A DNA stretch of 29,705 nucleotides, from the NCBI GenBank assembly GCA_964638815.1, contig CAZXBB010000149.1:1-29705 (forward strand), in the 5' to 3' direction. Under the pieces are notes generated by a model that ran no database searches, was not told the DNA's origin, and worked only from the letters and a program-made list of their open reading frames with translations. Source of the stretch: CAZXBB01 sp964638815 (GTDB lineage Bacteria; Planctomycetota; Phycisphaerae; Phycisphaerales; SM1A02). Positions within the stretch are counted from its first letter, which is position 1. Each line of letters opens with the position of its first letter. A program made the position numbers and the translations under genes. Shown piece by piece: positions 8,357-19,548 of the stretch.

Positions 8357-10462
8357 ATGAACACGACAACACGCATTCATCGCTGGGTACCGGGCATCGC
8401 GGTGCTCGGTGTGAGCCTCGGTCTGGCCGGTCCCGTCGAAGCCGAGGTCTTCACGATCAACTCCAACGCGGGCACCATCAACGGGGGTGCCTCGGGGATG
8501 ATCAACGGGACGCCCTTCGAGTTCGACGGCTTCGTCCACGGCGACACCGTGGCCCGATTCCAGATCAAGGGCGATCTCGTCCTTACTGCCGATGACACGG
8601 TGGTCGCGACGGGCAGCCGCGGTGTCGCGCTCCTCGTCGCGAACGACGTGCTGATCGATCCTGCCGTCACGCTCGATTTATCGGGCGTCGGCAGCGTGCC
8701 GGGTCCGGGCGGTGGAGACCCCGGCGATGGACAGGGGATCGGTGGTCCCGGTGGATTGGGGCAGGTGGTGAACGGGGTCGGAGGCCTGTTCGGGACCGGC
8801 GGCATCGGTGGCGTGCCGTGTGTTCGCGGCGGGCACGGGATCGGGGGGTTCGACGGTACGGGCGGTCTGCCCGGCACGCCCGCGTCGCCTTTCCTCCAGG
8901 AGAGGAACTCGGGTACGGACGGCATCAACTCGCCCGAGAGCGGGGGTCTCGGAGACCAGGGTCTGGAACTCGGGGGCACCGCCGGCGGCGGCGGCGGCGG
9001 GAACGGCGGGGCGCGCGGACTGGGCGGTGATCCCGGTCAGCGCGGGGACGACGGGAGCAATGGCGCCCTCGGTGACGCGGGCGGCAACGGCGGGAACGGA
9101 CAGAATGGCCAGAACGCTGCGCGAGGCGGCAATACAGGTGTCTCGACGACGATCTCCGGTGGCGGTGGTGGGGCGGGCGGCTCGGCCGGAACCGGCGGCG
9201 GCGGTGCTGGAGCGGGCGGCGGCGGCGGCGGTGGCGGCGGCGGCGGCGGTGGGGGTGGCCAATGTCTCCCGCCTGACGCCGGCGGTGCGGGCGGTCGCGG
9301 TGGCGTCGGCGGTGCGGGCGGAAACGGGGGCGCCGGCGGCGACGGCGGCCTCGGCGGGCGCGGTGGCGCCGGCGGCGGCGCCCTGGAGATCAGAGCGTTC
9401 GGTCGCGTCGCCAACGGCGGTGAGTTTCTCGCCCGCGGGTCGGGAGCTCAGGCGGGCGGCAACGGCGGTGCCGGCCTGAACGGCGGCAACGGGCAGAGCG
9501 GCAGCGGCGGCGTTAACGGAAATCCGGGCGGCGACGGTGGTCGCGGGGGTGACGGCGGCAATGGCAGGGCCGGTGGCGATGGCGGCAACGGCGGCGATGG
9601 CGGCAACGGCGGGCCCGGCGGCGGCGGCGGCGGCGGAACGATCAAGGTCGTCGGCACGGTCGTCGACGCACCTTCGATCGCGATCGACGTCACGGGCGGC
9701 GCGTCCGAAGGGCAGTCCGGCGACGGCGGGCGCATCATGCTCGGACACAACGCCTTCGGCACACCGGTCGTCGGATCGATGACCGGCGCGGTCCTCGAGC
9801 TGCTCGACGGCCCGCAGGAGCAGTCGCCCTACGTGAGCCCGGTGGCAACGGTTCCGTTCCTCGCCGGTCTCGTCGGCGGCGCCGACATCTACGGCCTTGC
9901 CGATCTGACCCCGGGTGACTTCGCGGGCGTCGTGGAGGGTGCGCCGATGAACGCGATCGCCGCGATCGTGCGACTGGACATCGGGCCGTCCGGTTATGAC
10001 GACGACTACGACGGATTCGATCTGCTGGTCGTCATGAACCTGACTGCGGAGTCGCTCAGCGAACCGCGGTTCGGCGCCGGATCGATCGCATCGCCGATCG
10101 ACCTCCAGGTGCGTGGCACGGTGAATCATCCGACGTTCGGTGGCGCCGGTCCGGTCACGCTGACGACGCTCGCGGCGGACGCGGTCTGGGCGACGCTCGT
10201 GCCGGACGACATCGAAGCGTTCAGCGCGAGCGCGGACGGCATCGAAGAGTCAACGGACATGCTTGCGGCGGGCGAAGCGTTCTACCTGGTGCGCAACTGC
10301 CCGGCCGACATCGACAAGAGCGGCGCCGTCGACTTCGGCGACATCCTCGCGATCCTCGCGGCATGGGGGGACGTCGGCGGACCGGAGGATCTCGACGGCA
10401 GCGGCTTCGTGGACTTCGGCGACCTGCTCATCGTGCTCGGCTCGTGGGGGCCGTGCGTATAA
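8357..10462 (+). CDS. Secreted Gly-rich protein with dockerin-like tail
   Basis: Predicted exported protein of 701 aa. The start at 8357 is chosen because AGGAG lies 9 bases upstream and a signal peptide follows (MNTTTRIHRWVPG, then a hydrophobic run to PVEA). Residues ~30-110 look like a beta-rich start (DLVLTADDTVVATGSRG...). Residues ~113-427 are extremely Gly-rich, with GGNGG, GGAGG and GGDGG triplets resembling PE_PGRS or Gly-rich surface filaments. One stretch is nearly pure Gly (around 9220-9255). Residues ~430-640 are non-repetitive. The last ~55 residues are the same dockerin-like tail as in two other genes here (DIDKSGAVDFGD, then DLDGSGFVDFGD, ending SWGPCV). A structural or adhesive surface role is inference. 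A strong terminator follows immediately. Confidence 0.85.
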   Translation: MNTTTRIHRWVPGIAVLGVSLGLAGPVEAEVFTINSNAGTINGGASGMINGTPFEFDGFVHGDTVARFQIKGDLVLTADDTVVATGSRGVALLVANDVLIDPAVTLDLSGVGSVPGPGGGDPGDGQGIGGPGGLGQVVNGVGGLFGTGGIGGVPCVRGGHGIGGFDGTGGLPGTPASPFLQERNSGTDGINSPESGGLGDQGLELGGTAGGGGGGNGGARGLGGDPGQRGDDGSNGALGDAGGNGGNGQNGQNAARGGNTGVSTTISGGGGGAGGSAGTGGGGAGAGGGGGGGGGGGGGGGQCLPPDAGGAGGRGGVGGAGGNGGAGGDGGLGGRGGAGGGALEIRAFGRVANGGEFLARGSGAQAGGNGGAGLNGGNGQSGSGGVNGNPGGDGGRGGDGGNGRAGGDGGNGGDGGNGGPGGGGGGGTIKVVGTVVDAPSIAIDVTGGASEGQSGDGGRIMLGHNAFGTPVVGSMTGAVLELLDGPQEQSPYVSPVATVPFLAGLVGGADIYGLADLTPGDFAGVVEGAPMNAIAAIVRLDIGPSGYDDDYDGFDLLVVMNLTAESLSEPRFGAGSIASPIDLQVRGTVNHPTFGGAGPVTLTTLAADAVWATLVPDDIEAFSASADGIEESTDMLAAGEAFYLVRNCPADIDKSGAVDFGDILAILAAWGDVGGPEDLDGSGFVDFGDLLIVLGSWGPCV

Positions 10463-10493
10463 CAGCGACGTCGTCCGTACGGGGTTCATCCTC

Positions 10494-10530
10494 GCACCGG
10501 CGCCGGACTTCCGGCGCCGGTGCGTTTTTG
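10494..10530 (+). terminator. Intrinsic terminator after the Gly-rich gene
   Basis: A perfect GC-rich inverted repeat has its left arm at 10494-10507 (GCACCGGCGCCGGA) and right arm at 10510-10523, with a very short loop, followed directly by GTTTTTG. This is a textbook rho-independent terminator on the plus strand, 31 bases past the stop codon. Confidence 0.92.
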
Positions 10531-10686
10531 CTTCCGCGTGGCGTCGGCGGCTGCGCCCACGATCATCGCGCCCGCCCGGAGCGGTGTGCCGAATCCGCGC
10601 ACGGCGCCGGGATCACCGCGGCTTGACTTGACGAACCGCATCCTTGACGATGCCGTGCCTCATCCGGCCCGATCCGGACGCTCGTG

Positions 10687-10727
10687 CCGGGTCAACCCAG
10701 CCGGGTCAACCCAGCCCGACCCAGCCC
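10687..10727. repeat. 14-bp direct repeat upstream of small membrane protein
   Basis: CCGGGTCAACCCAG occurs twice in perfect tandem (10687-10700 and 10701-10714), followed by a degenerate third copy (CCCGACCCAG) ending just before the ATG at 10728. No Shine-Dalgarno is visible in this stretch. The unit could be a protein-binding site or a product of slippage. Confidence 0.7.
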
Positions 10728-11087
10728 ATGCACATCAACCACCGTCGTTCGGGCCTGCTGCCCCTGCTCCTCGTGCTCGGGGCGCTTACCGCGCCGGCCG
10801 GGGCCCGGCTCAACCGCCAGCTGTTCGTCCCGCTCGTGAGCACTGCGACCTCGATGACGGAGAAGGCGCCCGGCCTCGAGGACGCGAGGATGACGATGGT
10901 CCACGCCGCGGAAGCGCTCGGCTCGGACGGCTACGCACCCCGCTGGAGCATCGTCGCCGGCGCGGGCGCGACGATGGTGCCCGCGGAGGGGCCGAAGAGC
11001 TGGACGCGACACCTCATCTGGATCGTCCCGCTCGCGCTCCTGCTCATGATCCTGCTGCTGCTGATGCGGCGGACGGATGAGGAGTAG
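10728..11087 (+). CDS. Small exported/membrane protein, unknown
   Basis: I do not recognise a family. The 119-aa product starts with a clear signal-peptide-like segment (MHINHRRSGLLPLLLVLGAL, then APAGA) and ends with one hydrophobic helix (WIVPLALLLMILLLLM) followed by a charged RRTDEE tail. That suggests a single-span envelope protein with a ~65-residue exported domain. The start at 10728 is preferred over an ATG at 10644 because only it places the signal peptide at the N-terminus. No Shine-Dalgarno is seen; the upstream bases are a 14-bp tandem repeat. It lies 43 bp before the DUF1080 lipoprotein and may be co-transcribed with it. Confidence is limited by the lack of homology. Confidence 0.55.
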   Translation: MHINHRRSGLLPLLLVLGALTAPAGARLNRQLFVPLVSTATSMTEKAPGLEDARMTMVHAAEALGSDGYAPRWSIVAGAGATMVPAEGPKSWTRHLIWIVPLALLLMILLLLMRRTDEE

Positions 11088-11130
11088 CGGATCGCGCAGC
11101 ACCTCGCGGCGAGGGCCCTGGAGGGATCAC

Positions 11131-12489
11131 ATGCGAAGCCTGTTCGCGTTCGTGCCCGGCCTGCTGTCTGGTCTGCTGTCCGGGTCGCTCCTCGTCGTCG
11201 GCTGCGCTTCACGGACGGACGCGCCGCAGCCGCCTCCGGAGGCGGCGCCGCTGCCGCCGATGCGCGCGCCGAACACGCCGCCGCCCGGGTTCACGGCGAT
11301 CTTCGACGGCGTGAGTCTCAACGGCTGGCAGGGGCTCGTGGGCAACCCGATCACGCGAGAGGAGATGCCCACGGTGGATCGGGCGCCCGCGCAGGACGCG
11401 GCGGACGCCGCGATGCGCGCGCACTGGCGCGTCGAGAACGGCGAGCTCGTCAACGACGGGGCGGGGCCGCACCTGTGCACGATCCGCGACTACGGCGACT
11501 TCGAGCTGCTGCTCGACTGGAAGATCAGCCCCGGCGCCGACAGCGGCGTGTACCTGCGCGGCTCGCCGCAGGTGCAGATCTGGGATCCCGTGAACGGAAG
11601 TGATGCCGCGCGCGTCGGCTCGGGCGGGCTCTACAACAACCAGCGGCACCCGGGCACGCCCTTGCGCGTGGCGGATCGTGTCGCCGGAGAGTGGAACACG
11701 TTCCGCATCGTGATGATCGGCGAGCTGGTCACCGTGCACCTCAACGGGCACAAGGTGGTCGACGCGGTCCCGCTCGAGAACTACTGGGACCGGTCGCGGC
11801 CGATCTTCGCGCGCGGGCCGATCGAGCTCCAGACGCACGGCGGCGAGATCCGCTTCCGCAACGTGTTCGCCCGCGAGATCCGTGCCGGCGAGGCGAGCGC
11901 GTGGCTGCGCGAGCGGGCGGGCGGGGCGGACTTCACGGCACTCTTCAACGGACGCGATCTCACCGGGTGGACGCGGGCGACGGAGGGCTATCTCGTCGAG
12001 GACGGCGCGCTGGTCTGCGACCCCGAGCGCGGCGGCACGGTGATGACCGCCGAGGAGTTCGCCGACTTCACGCTCCACTTCGAGTTCCGCCTGCCGCCGG
12101 GCGGGAACAACGGCCTCGCCGTGCGCGCGCCGCTCGAGGGTGATCCCGCGTACGAGGGGTTCGAGCTCCAGGTGCTCGACAACACCGCGTTGCGTCACGC
12201 GAACCTGCGGCCGCACCAGTACCACGGCTCCGTGTACGGCGTCGCGCCGGCGCACCGCGGTTACCTGCGTCCGGTCGGCGAATGGAACTTCCAGGAGGTC
12301 GAGTGCCGCGGGGGGCACGTGACGGTCCGCCTGAACGGAACGACGATCCTCGACGTAAACCTCGACGAGATCGGCCAGACGCCGGACGGGCGCCCGCACC
12401 CCGGGCTGCACCGGTCATCCGGCCATCTGGGGTTCATGGGGCACGGGGATCGCGTGGCGTTTCGGGGGATCACGATCCGGCGCGAGTAG
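11131..12489 (+). CDS. Lipoprotein with two DUF1080 domains
   Basis: DUF1080 (3-keto-disaccharide hydrolase family) domains are concanavalin-like beta-sandwiches, very common in planctomycetes and linked to sugar processing. This 452-aa protein begins with a lipoprotein signal peptide ending in a lipobox-like LVVGC. The start at 11131 has GGAGGG about 6 bases upstream. Domain 1 spans ~50-260 (FTAIFDGVSLNGWQGL ... WKISPGADSGVYLRG). Domain 2 spans ~270-450 (FTALFNGRDLTGW ... FEFRLPPGGNNGLAVRAP). The paired NGW and G(A/G)(D/N)(S/N)G signatures identify both copies. A periplasmic, membrane-anchored carbohydrate-active role is likely; the substrate cannot be read from the sequence. It converges with the HtrA-like gene 47 bp downstream. 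Confidence 0.88.
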   Translation: MRSLFAFVPGLLSGLLSGSLLVVGCASRTDAPQPPPEAAPLPPMRAPNTPPPGFTAIFDGVSLNGWQGLVGNPITREEMPTVDRAPAQDAADAAMRAHWRVENGELVNDGAGPHLCTIRDYGDFELLLDWKISPGADSGVYLRGSPQVQIWDPVNGSDAARVGSGGLYNNQRHPGTPLRVADRVAGEWNTFRIVMIGELVTVHLNGHKVVDAVPLENYWDRSRPIFARGPIELQTHGGEIRFRNVFAREIRAGEASAWLRERAGGADFTALFNGRDLTGWTRATEGYLVEDGALVCDPERGGTVMTAEEFADFTLHFEFRLPPGGNNGLAVRAPLEGDPAYEGFELQVLDNTALRHANLRPHQYHGSVYGVAPAHRGYLRPVGEWNFQEVECRGGHVTVRLNGTTILDVNLDEIGQTPDGRPHPGLHRSSGHLGFMGHGDRVAFRGITIRRE

Positions 12490-12536
12490 ACGCGGCGCGC
12501 GTGCCCGGGCCTTGCCGGCGCGTCACCGGCTGCGCA

Positions 12537-13691
12537 TCACTGACCCTCGCCCAGGACGACCGGCGAGGACATCTCCTCGCCCCCGCGGCGGAATGTGACC
12601 TCGACCGTGTCACCGACCGCGTAGTCCTGGAGCGTGGCGAGCAGGTCGGCGGTGTCGTTGATGGGCTTGCCGTCGATCGCGGTGATCAGGTCGCCGAAGA
12701 TGATGCCGCCCGGGCCCTCGCGTGTGCCCCGCAGCCCCGCGGCCTCACCGCCGGTGCCGGGGAATACGCGGTTGATGAGAACGCCGCGCATTCCGCGCCG
12801 CCGCACGAAGACGTCCTGGAACGGCTCGAAGCCGATCGTCGGACGCGTCACGCGGCCGGAGGCGATGAGCTGCGGGACGACGTGGTTCACGATATCGACG
12901 GGAACTGCGAACCCGATGCCCGCGCTGGCGCGGGATGGGCTCGCGATGGCCGTGTTGACGCCGATGAGGCGACCCGCGCTGTCGAGCAGTGGACCGCCCG
13001 AGTTGCCGGGATTGATCGCGGCGTCGGTCTGGATGACGTTATAGATCGTGACGCCCGTGATCGATTCGATCGCCCGCCCGAGCGCGCTCACGACGCCGGT
13101 CGTGAGCGTCTGGTCGAGGCCGAACGGATTGCCGATCGCGAGCACGTCCTGCCCGACCTCGAGATCCGCCGACGTGCCGAGCGCGATCGGCACCAGACGG
13201 TCCTTCGGCGCGTCGATCTTGAGCACGGCGAGGTCGCGGTCCGGGGCGAACCCGATCGGGACGGCGCTCCACGCGCTGCCGTCGGCGAGAATCACCTCTA
13301 CGGGGTTGCGGCCCCGCGCGTTCGCGACGACGTGGAAGTTCGTGACGATGTGGCCGTTCTCGTCCCAGATGAAACCGGAGCCCGAGCCTTCGACCTGGCG
13401 CACCGACATGAACTCGCGCTGGATCGACTTGCTGCGGATGAACACCACCGACGGCGCCGCCTCGCGGAAGCGATCGATGACCGATCGCTCGTGCGGCGTC
13501 AGGTCGGAGCGCGGCACGATCGTGCGGCCCTCGCCCGACGCGACGCGCGAGTCGAACACGGCCTGCGCGACCAGCCATCCGGCGGCGCCGCCGATCAGGA
13601 GCATGAGTATCCACGCCGCGGGGGCGAGGCGCGGGGTGTGACTGGCACGGAGGGTGTGACTGGCGGTGTGACGGGGGGCGTCGCGCGTCAT
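12537..13691 (-). CDS. HtrA/DegP-like serine protease, membrane-anchored
   Basis: Envelope quality-control protease of the S1C family, 384 aa. An N-terminal transmembrane anchor (~26-46, AAWILMLLIGGAAGWLVAQ) is followed by a trypsin-like domain. The catalytic triad is visible: His120 in TNFHVV, Asp153 in DRDLAVL, and Ser231 in GNSGGP. One PDZ domain occupies ~290-375 (GVLINRVFPGT ... IFGDLITAIDGKPI), in line with DegS-like or single-PDZ HtrA proteins. The start at 13691 has AGGA about 8 bases upstream. The cytoplasmic first 25 residues contain a small SHT repeat encoded by a GTGTGACTGGC direct repeat (13636-13672). The enzyme should act in the periplasm on misfolded proteins or as a site-1 signalling protease; which one is not decided by sequence. 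Confidence 0.93.
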   Translation of the reverse strand: MTRDAPRHTASHTLRASHTPRLAPAAWILMLLIGGAAGWLVAQAVFDSRVASGEGRTIVPRSDLTPHERSVIDRFREAAPSVVFIRSKSIQREFMSVRQVEGSGSGFIWDENGHIVTNFHVVANARGRNPVEVILADGSAWSAVPIGFAPDRDLAVLKIDAPKDRLVPIALGTSADLEVGQDVLAIGNPFGLDQTLTTGVVSALGRAIESITGVTIYNVIQTDAAINPGNSGGPLLDSAGRLIGVNTAIASPSRASAGIGFAVPVDIVNHVVPQLIASGRVTRPTIGFEPFQDVFVRRRGMRGVLINRVFPGTGGEAAGLRGTREGPGGIIFGDLITAIDGKPINDTADLLATLQDYAVGDTVEVTFRRGGEEMSSPVVLGEGQ

Positions 13692-13784
13692 GCGGTCATC
13701 CTAGCCCGGCGCATACGCCTTGAGAAGGAATGCCGTTGAGCGAGCGCGCAACCGCGTTCGCGAGATGCGAGGTCGTACTCCGAG

Positions 13785-14097
13785 ATTCCCGATTTCCCGT
13801 TTCCCATTGTTCAATTGACCGTTCCCAGTTCCCGATTCCCCGTTTCCCGTTTCCGGAGGTGTTTCCACAGGCAACGTCGCCGGACCGTGCCGACGTGCCG
13901 AAAGGGGGACGACATCGCCGCCCGTCTCGTGAAGTTCGCAGCCGGCGTTGAAGCGAACGAGCTCGCGGCCATCCTGAGCTCTGTCGGCATCGAAGAAGCT
14001 GGAGTCGGGCTGATCCGGCGGAATGGGGAACCGGGAACGGGGAATCGGGAACCTCGGAACGGTCAATTGAACAACGGGAAATGGGAAAAGGGAAACG
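13785..14097 (+). mobile_element. Inverted-repeat-flanked, truncated four-helix-bundle (S23-like) element
   Basis: The 469-bp gap between the HtrA-like and DUF1501 genes holds two long pyrimidine/purine-biased arms in inverted orientation. The left arm (~13785-13855) is TTCCC/TTTCCC-rich and the right arm (~14021-14097) is GGGAA-rich. Exact inverted matches include 19 bp (13807-13825 against 14056-14074) and 17 bp (13828-13844 against 14036-14052). Between them the plus strand at ~13902-14010 reads KGDDIAARLVKFAA, then VEANELAAILSSVGIEE. These resemble the first and last helices of the four-helix-bundle S23/IVP-like family, with roughly 80 central residues missing. I infer a deleted cassette. 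The family match is from memory and unverified. Confidence 0.5.
13807..14074. repeat. Long inverted repeat, 19-bp perfect core
   Basis: TTGTTCAATTGACCGTTCC at 13807-13825 is exactly complementary to 14056-14074. A second exact 17-bp pair (13828-13844 / 14036-14052) lies just inside, and both outer flanks continue as TTCCC/GGGAA low-complexity sequence. The arms enclose about 180 bp. Confidence 0.9.
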
Positions 14098-14160
14098 CCC
14101 GACACTGGACGACGCGGTTCATGCATGATGCGGGCCACGCTCCCCGCGGAGTCCGATCCA

Positions 14161-15459
14161 TCACGCGACGACACCCACTGGCGAGAACGCGTGCTGCGGC
14201 AGAATGGTCTCCAGGTGCGGATTCCCGAGATGCACGCGCACGAGCTCCGCCAGGACGTCGCGGAAGTCCGTCGTGTGCAGGAGGTCGCGGCCCTCGTGGA
14301 GCTGGTGGGGGGCGAGGCCGGGCCACTTCGTCACCACCTTGCGCGGCGCGCCCGCCGCGGCGGCGGCCGTGTTCGCGCGGGCGACGGGCCCGCCGAGCAG
14401 CAGCATGCAGTTCGCCCAGCCGTGATCCGTGCCGCCGGTGCCGTTCTCCGCCGCGGTGCGGCCGAAGTCCGTGAGCGTGACGATCACCACGTCGTCCATG
14501 CGCTCGGCCAGGTCCTCGGTGAACGCGGCGATCGCGCCGGCGAGCTGACCGGCGAGGTTGCCGAGCTGCCCCCCCGCGCCGCGCCCCTGGTTGCTGTGCG
14601 TGTCCCACCCGCCGAAGTCCACCTCGGCCACCTCGACGCCGACATCGGCCTTGACGAGCCGCGCGACCTGCATCAGGCGCTGCCCGATCTCCGTCTGCGG
14701 GTACGCCGCGCCCGGCTCGTACGGCATCTGCGTCACGCCGCGCAGCTCGCGGATGCCCTCGAGCGTCGCGCCGGCGGTGCGGGCGAGCAGGTCGCGTGCG
14801 CCGCCGCGGTCGTCGGGCGTGCGGGTGTAGGCGTGCTCGAGCGCCGCCGCGATCAGGTCCGGATCGCCGCCGGGCATGTCGAGCGTGAGGTCCTCGATGC
14901 CGCGCACGGCGTACGCCGGCGCGCGGCCGTGCATGAGCCGGGGCAACGCATCACCGACGGCGACGGCGCGGATGGTGCCGTGGCCCGTGCTCGTCGCGAG
15001 GTGCCGGTTCACCCACCCGTCGGAGTTCACCGTGTTGCCGACGACGCCTGTCTCCCAGACGTCCTGCTCCTCGAAGTGCGAGCGGGTGTTCCTGTCGTAC
15101 CCGACGGCGTGCGCGGCGACGGCGAGGCCCGACGCGAAATGGTCCGCGAGCGGGGCGAGCCGCGGGTGCAGCCCGAAGAACCCGTCGAGATCGACCGTGC
15201 CGCGCCCGTCGGCGGTCGGACGCGGCATCGCGATCGACTTGCGCAGTGACGCGTAGGACGGATCGCCGTGCGGCACGACGAGGTTCAGCCCGTCGGCGCC
15301 GCCGCGCAGGAAGATCACGACGAGCGTCTTGCCCTTGCGTACGGCGACGGGCACGGCCTGCGCGCCGCCGTCGCCGGCGAAGAGATCGAGCGGGTTGACG
15401 CCGAGGTAGGCGCTCAGCGCGCCGGTGGACTGGATGAAGTAGCGTCGGGTGACGTGCAT
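14161..15459 (-). CDS. DUF1501 family exported protein
   Basis: DUF1501 proteins resemble sulfatase/alkaline-phosphatase-fold enzymes and are nearly always encoded next to DUF1800 or DUF1553/1549 partners; their biochemical role is not established. This 432-aa copy opens with a Tat-like signal (TRRYFIQSTGALSAYLG). It then shows the family pattern VVIFLRGGADGLNLVVPHGD, GLHPRL, RSHFEEQDVWETG, FGGWDTHSNQG, and VVIVTLTDFGRTAAENG-TGGTDHGW. The length is normal for the family. Its start lies only 11 bp beyond the DUF1800 stop on the same strand, so the two form an operon with DUF1800 first. The Tat signal implies a folded, possibly metal-bearing protein exported to the periplasm. Confidence 0.93.
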   Translation of the reverse strand: MHVTRRYFIQSTGALSAYLGVNPLDLFAGDGGAQAVPVAVRKGKTLVVIFLRGGADGLNLVVPHGDPSYASLRKSIAMPRPTADGRGTVDLDGFFGLHPRLAPLADHFASGLAVAAHAVGYDRNTRSHFEEQDVWETGVVGNTVNSDGWVNRHLATSTGHGTIRAVAVGDALPRLMHGRAPAYAVRGIEDLTLDMPGGDPDLIAAALEHAYTRTPDDRGGARDLLARTAGATLEGIRELRGVTQMPYEPGAAYPQTEIGQRLMQVARLVKADVGVEVAEVDFGGWDTHSNQGRGAGGQLGNLAGQLAGAIAAFTEDLAERMDDVVIVTLTDFGRTAAENGTGGTDHGWANCMLLLGGPVARANTAAAAAGAPRKVVTKWPGLAPHQLHEGRDLLHTTDFRDVLAELVRVHLGNPHLETILPQHAFSPVGVVA

Positions 15460-15470
15460 GGCGGGGACGC

Positions 15471-19142
<3,672 letters not shown>

Positions 19143-19548
19143 CACTGCGACCTCCTTGCTCATGAGGATACTCGCGCGGGGCGCGGTGGATCGGGCCGTT
19201 TCGCCGAAATGCCCGTGCGCTGCGTCCCGATCGACGTGTGCGCCGGTCCTGTCGCAGCCAACGACGGTTGACGACTTACGACGTCCGGGCCGGACACGGG
19301 CACACTCACCGGGGACCCGTACCGGGGGGCCGCACCGGGGACCCGTCGGGTGCGACGGTTCAGGACGTCCCTACGCCACCCGGCCCTTGCCGAGCCAAGG
19401 ACCGGGGCACACGTACAGGGGACCCGGACCCGCGACCCGCACCCGCGACCCGTCGGGCGCGACGGTTCAGGATGTCCCTACGCCACCCGGCCCTTGCCGA
19501 GCCAAGGACCGGGGCACACGTACAGGGGACCCGGACCGAGCGCTCCGT
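19143..19548. other. Gene-free spacer with large direct repeats
   Basis: This 406-bp gap lies between two minus-strand genes (prenyl synthase end and DUF1800 start). It holds the 91-bp direct repeats listed separately, and upstream of them two copies of CCGGGGACCCGT (19309-19320 and 19335-19346). The DUF1800 promoter must also lie here or further upstream, but I could not identify it. Confidence 0.6.
19340..19537. repeat. 91-bp direct repeat, two copies, each with a strong hairpin
   Basis: Copies at 19340-19430 and 19447-19537 match at 89 of 91 positions and are separated by a 16-bp CCCGCG-rich linker (period 107 bp). Each contains a 26-base hairpin (19380-19405 and 19487-19512) with arms CCGGCCCTTG and CAAGGACCGG, one mismatch and a 6-base loop. 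Each also starts with the short inverted repeat ACCCGtCGGGT or its variant. No T tract follows, so it is not a standard intrinsic terminator. Confidence 0.92.

Noticed and set aside
8678..10129. Long Pro- and Ala-rich open frames on the minus strand of the Gly-rich gene
   Set aside because: They are the complement of GGC repeats (Gly on one strand gives Pro or Ala on the other). No start signal or domain was seen.
12490..12536. Bidirectional terminator between the convergent DUF1080 and HtrA-like genes
   Set aside because: GC-rich complementarity exists but there is no T tract on either side and the gap is only 47 bp.
19340..19537. CRISPR-like array
   Set aside because: Only two units, 91 bp each, with a 16-bp GC-rich linker and no cas genes; it is a direct repeat, not repeat-spacer architecture.
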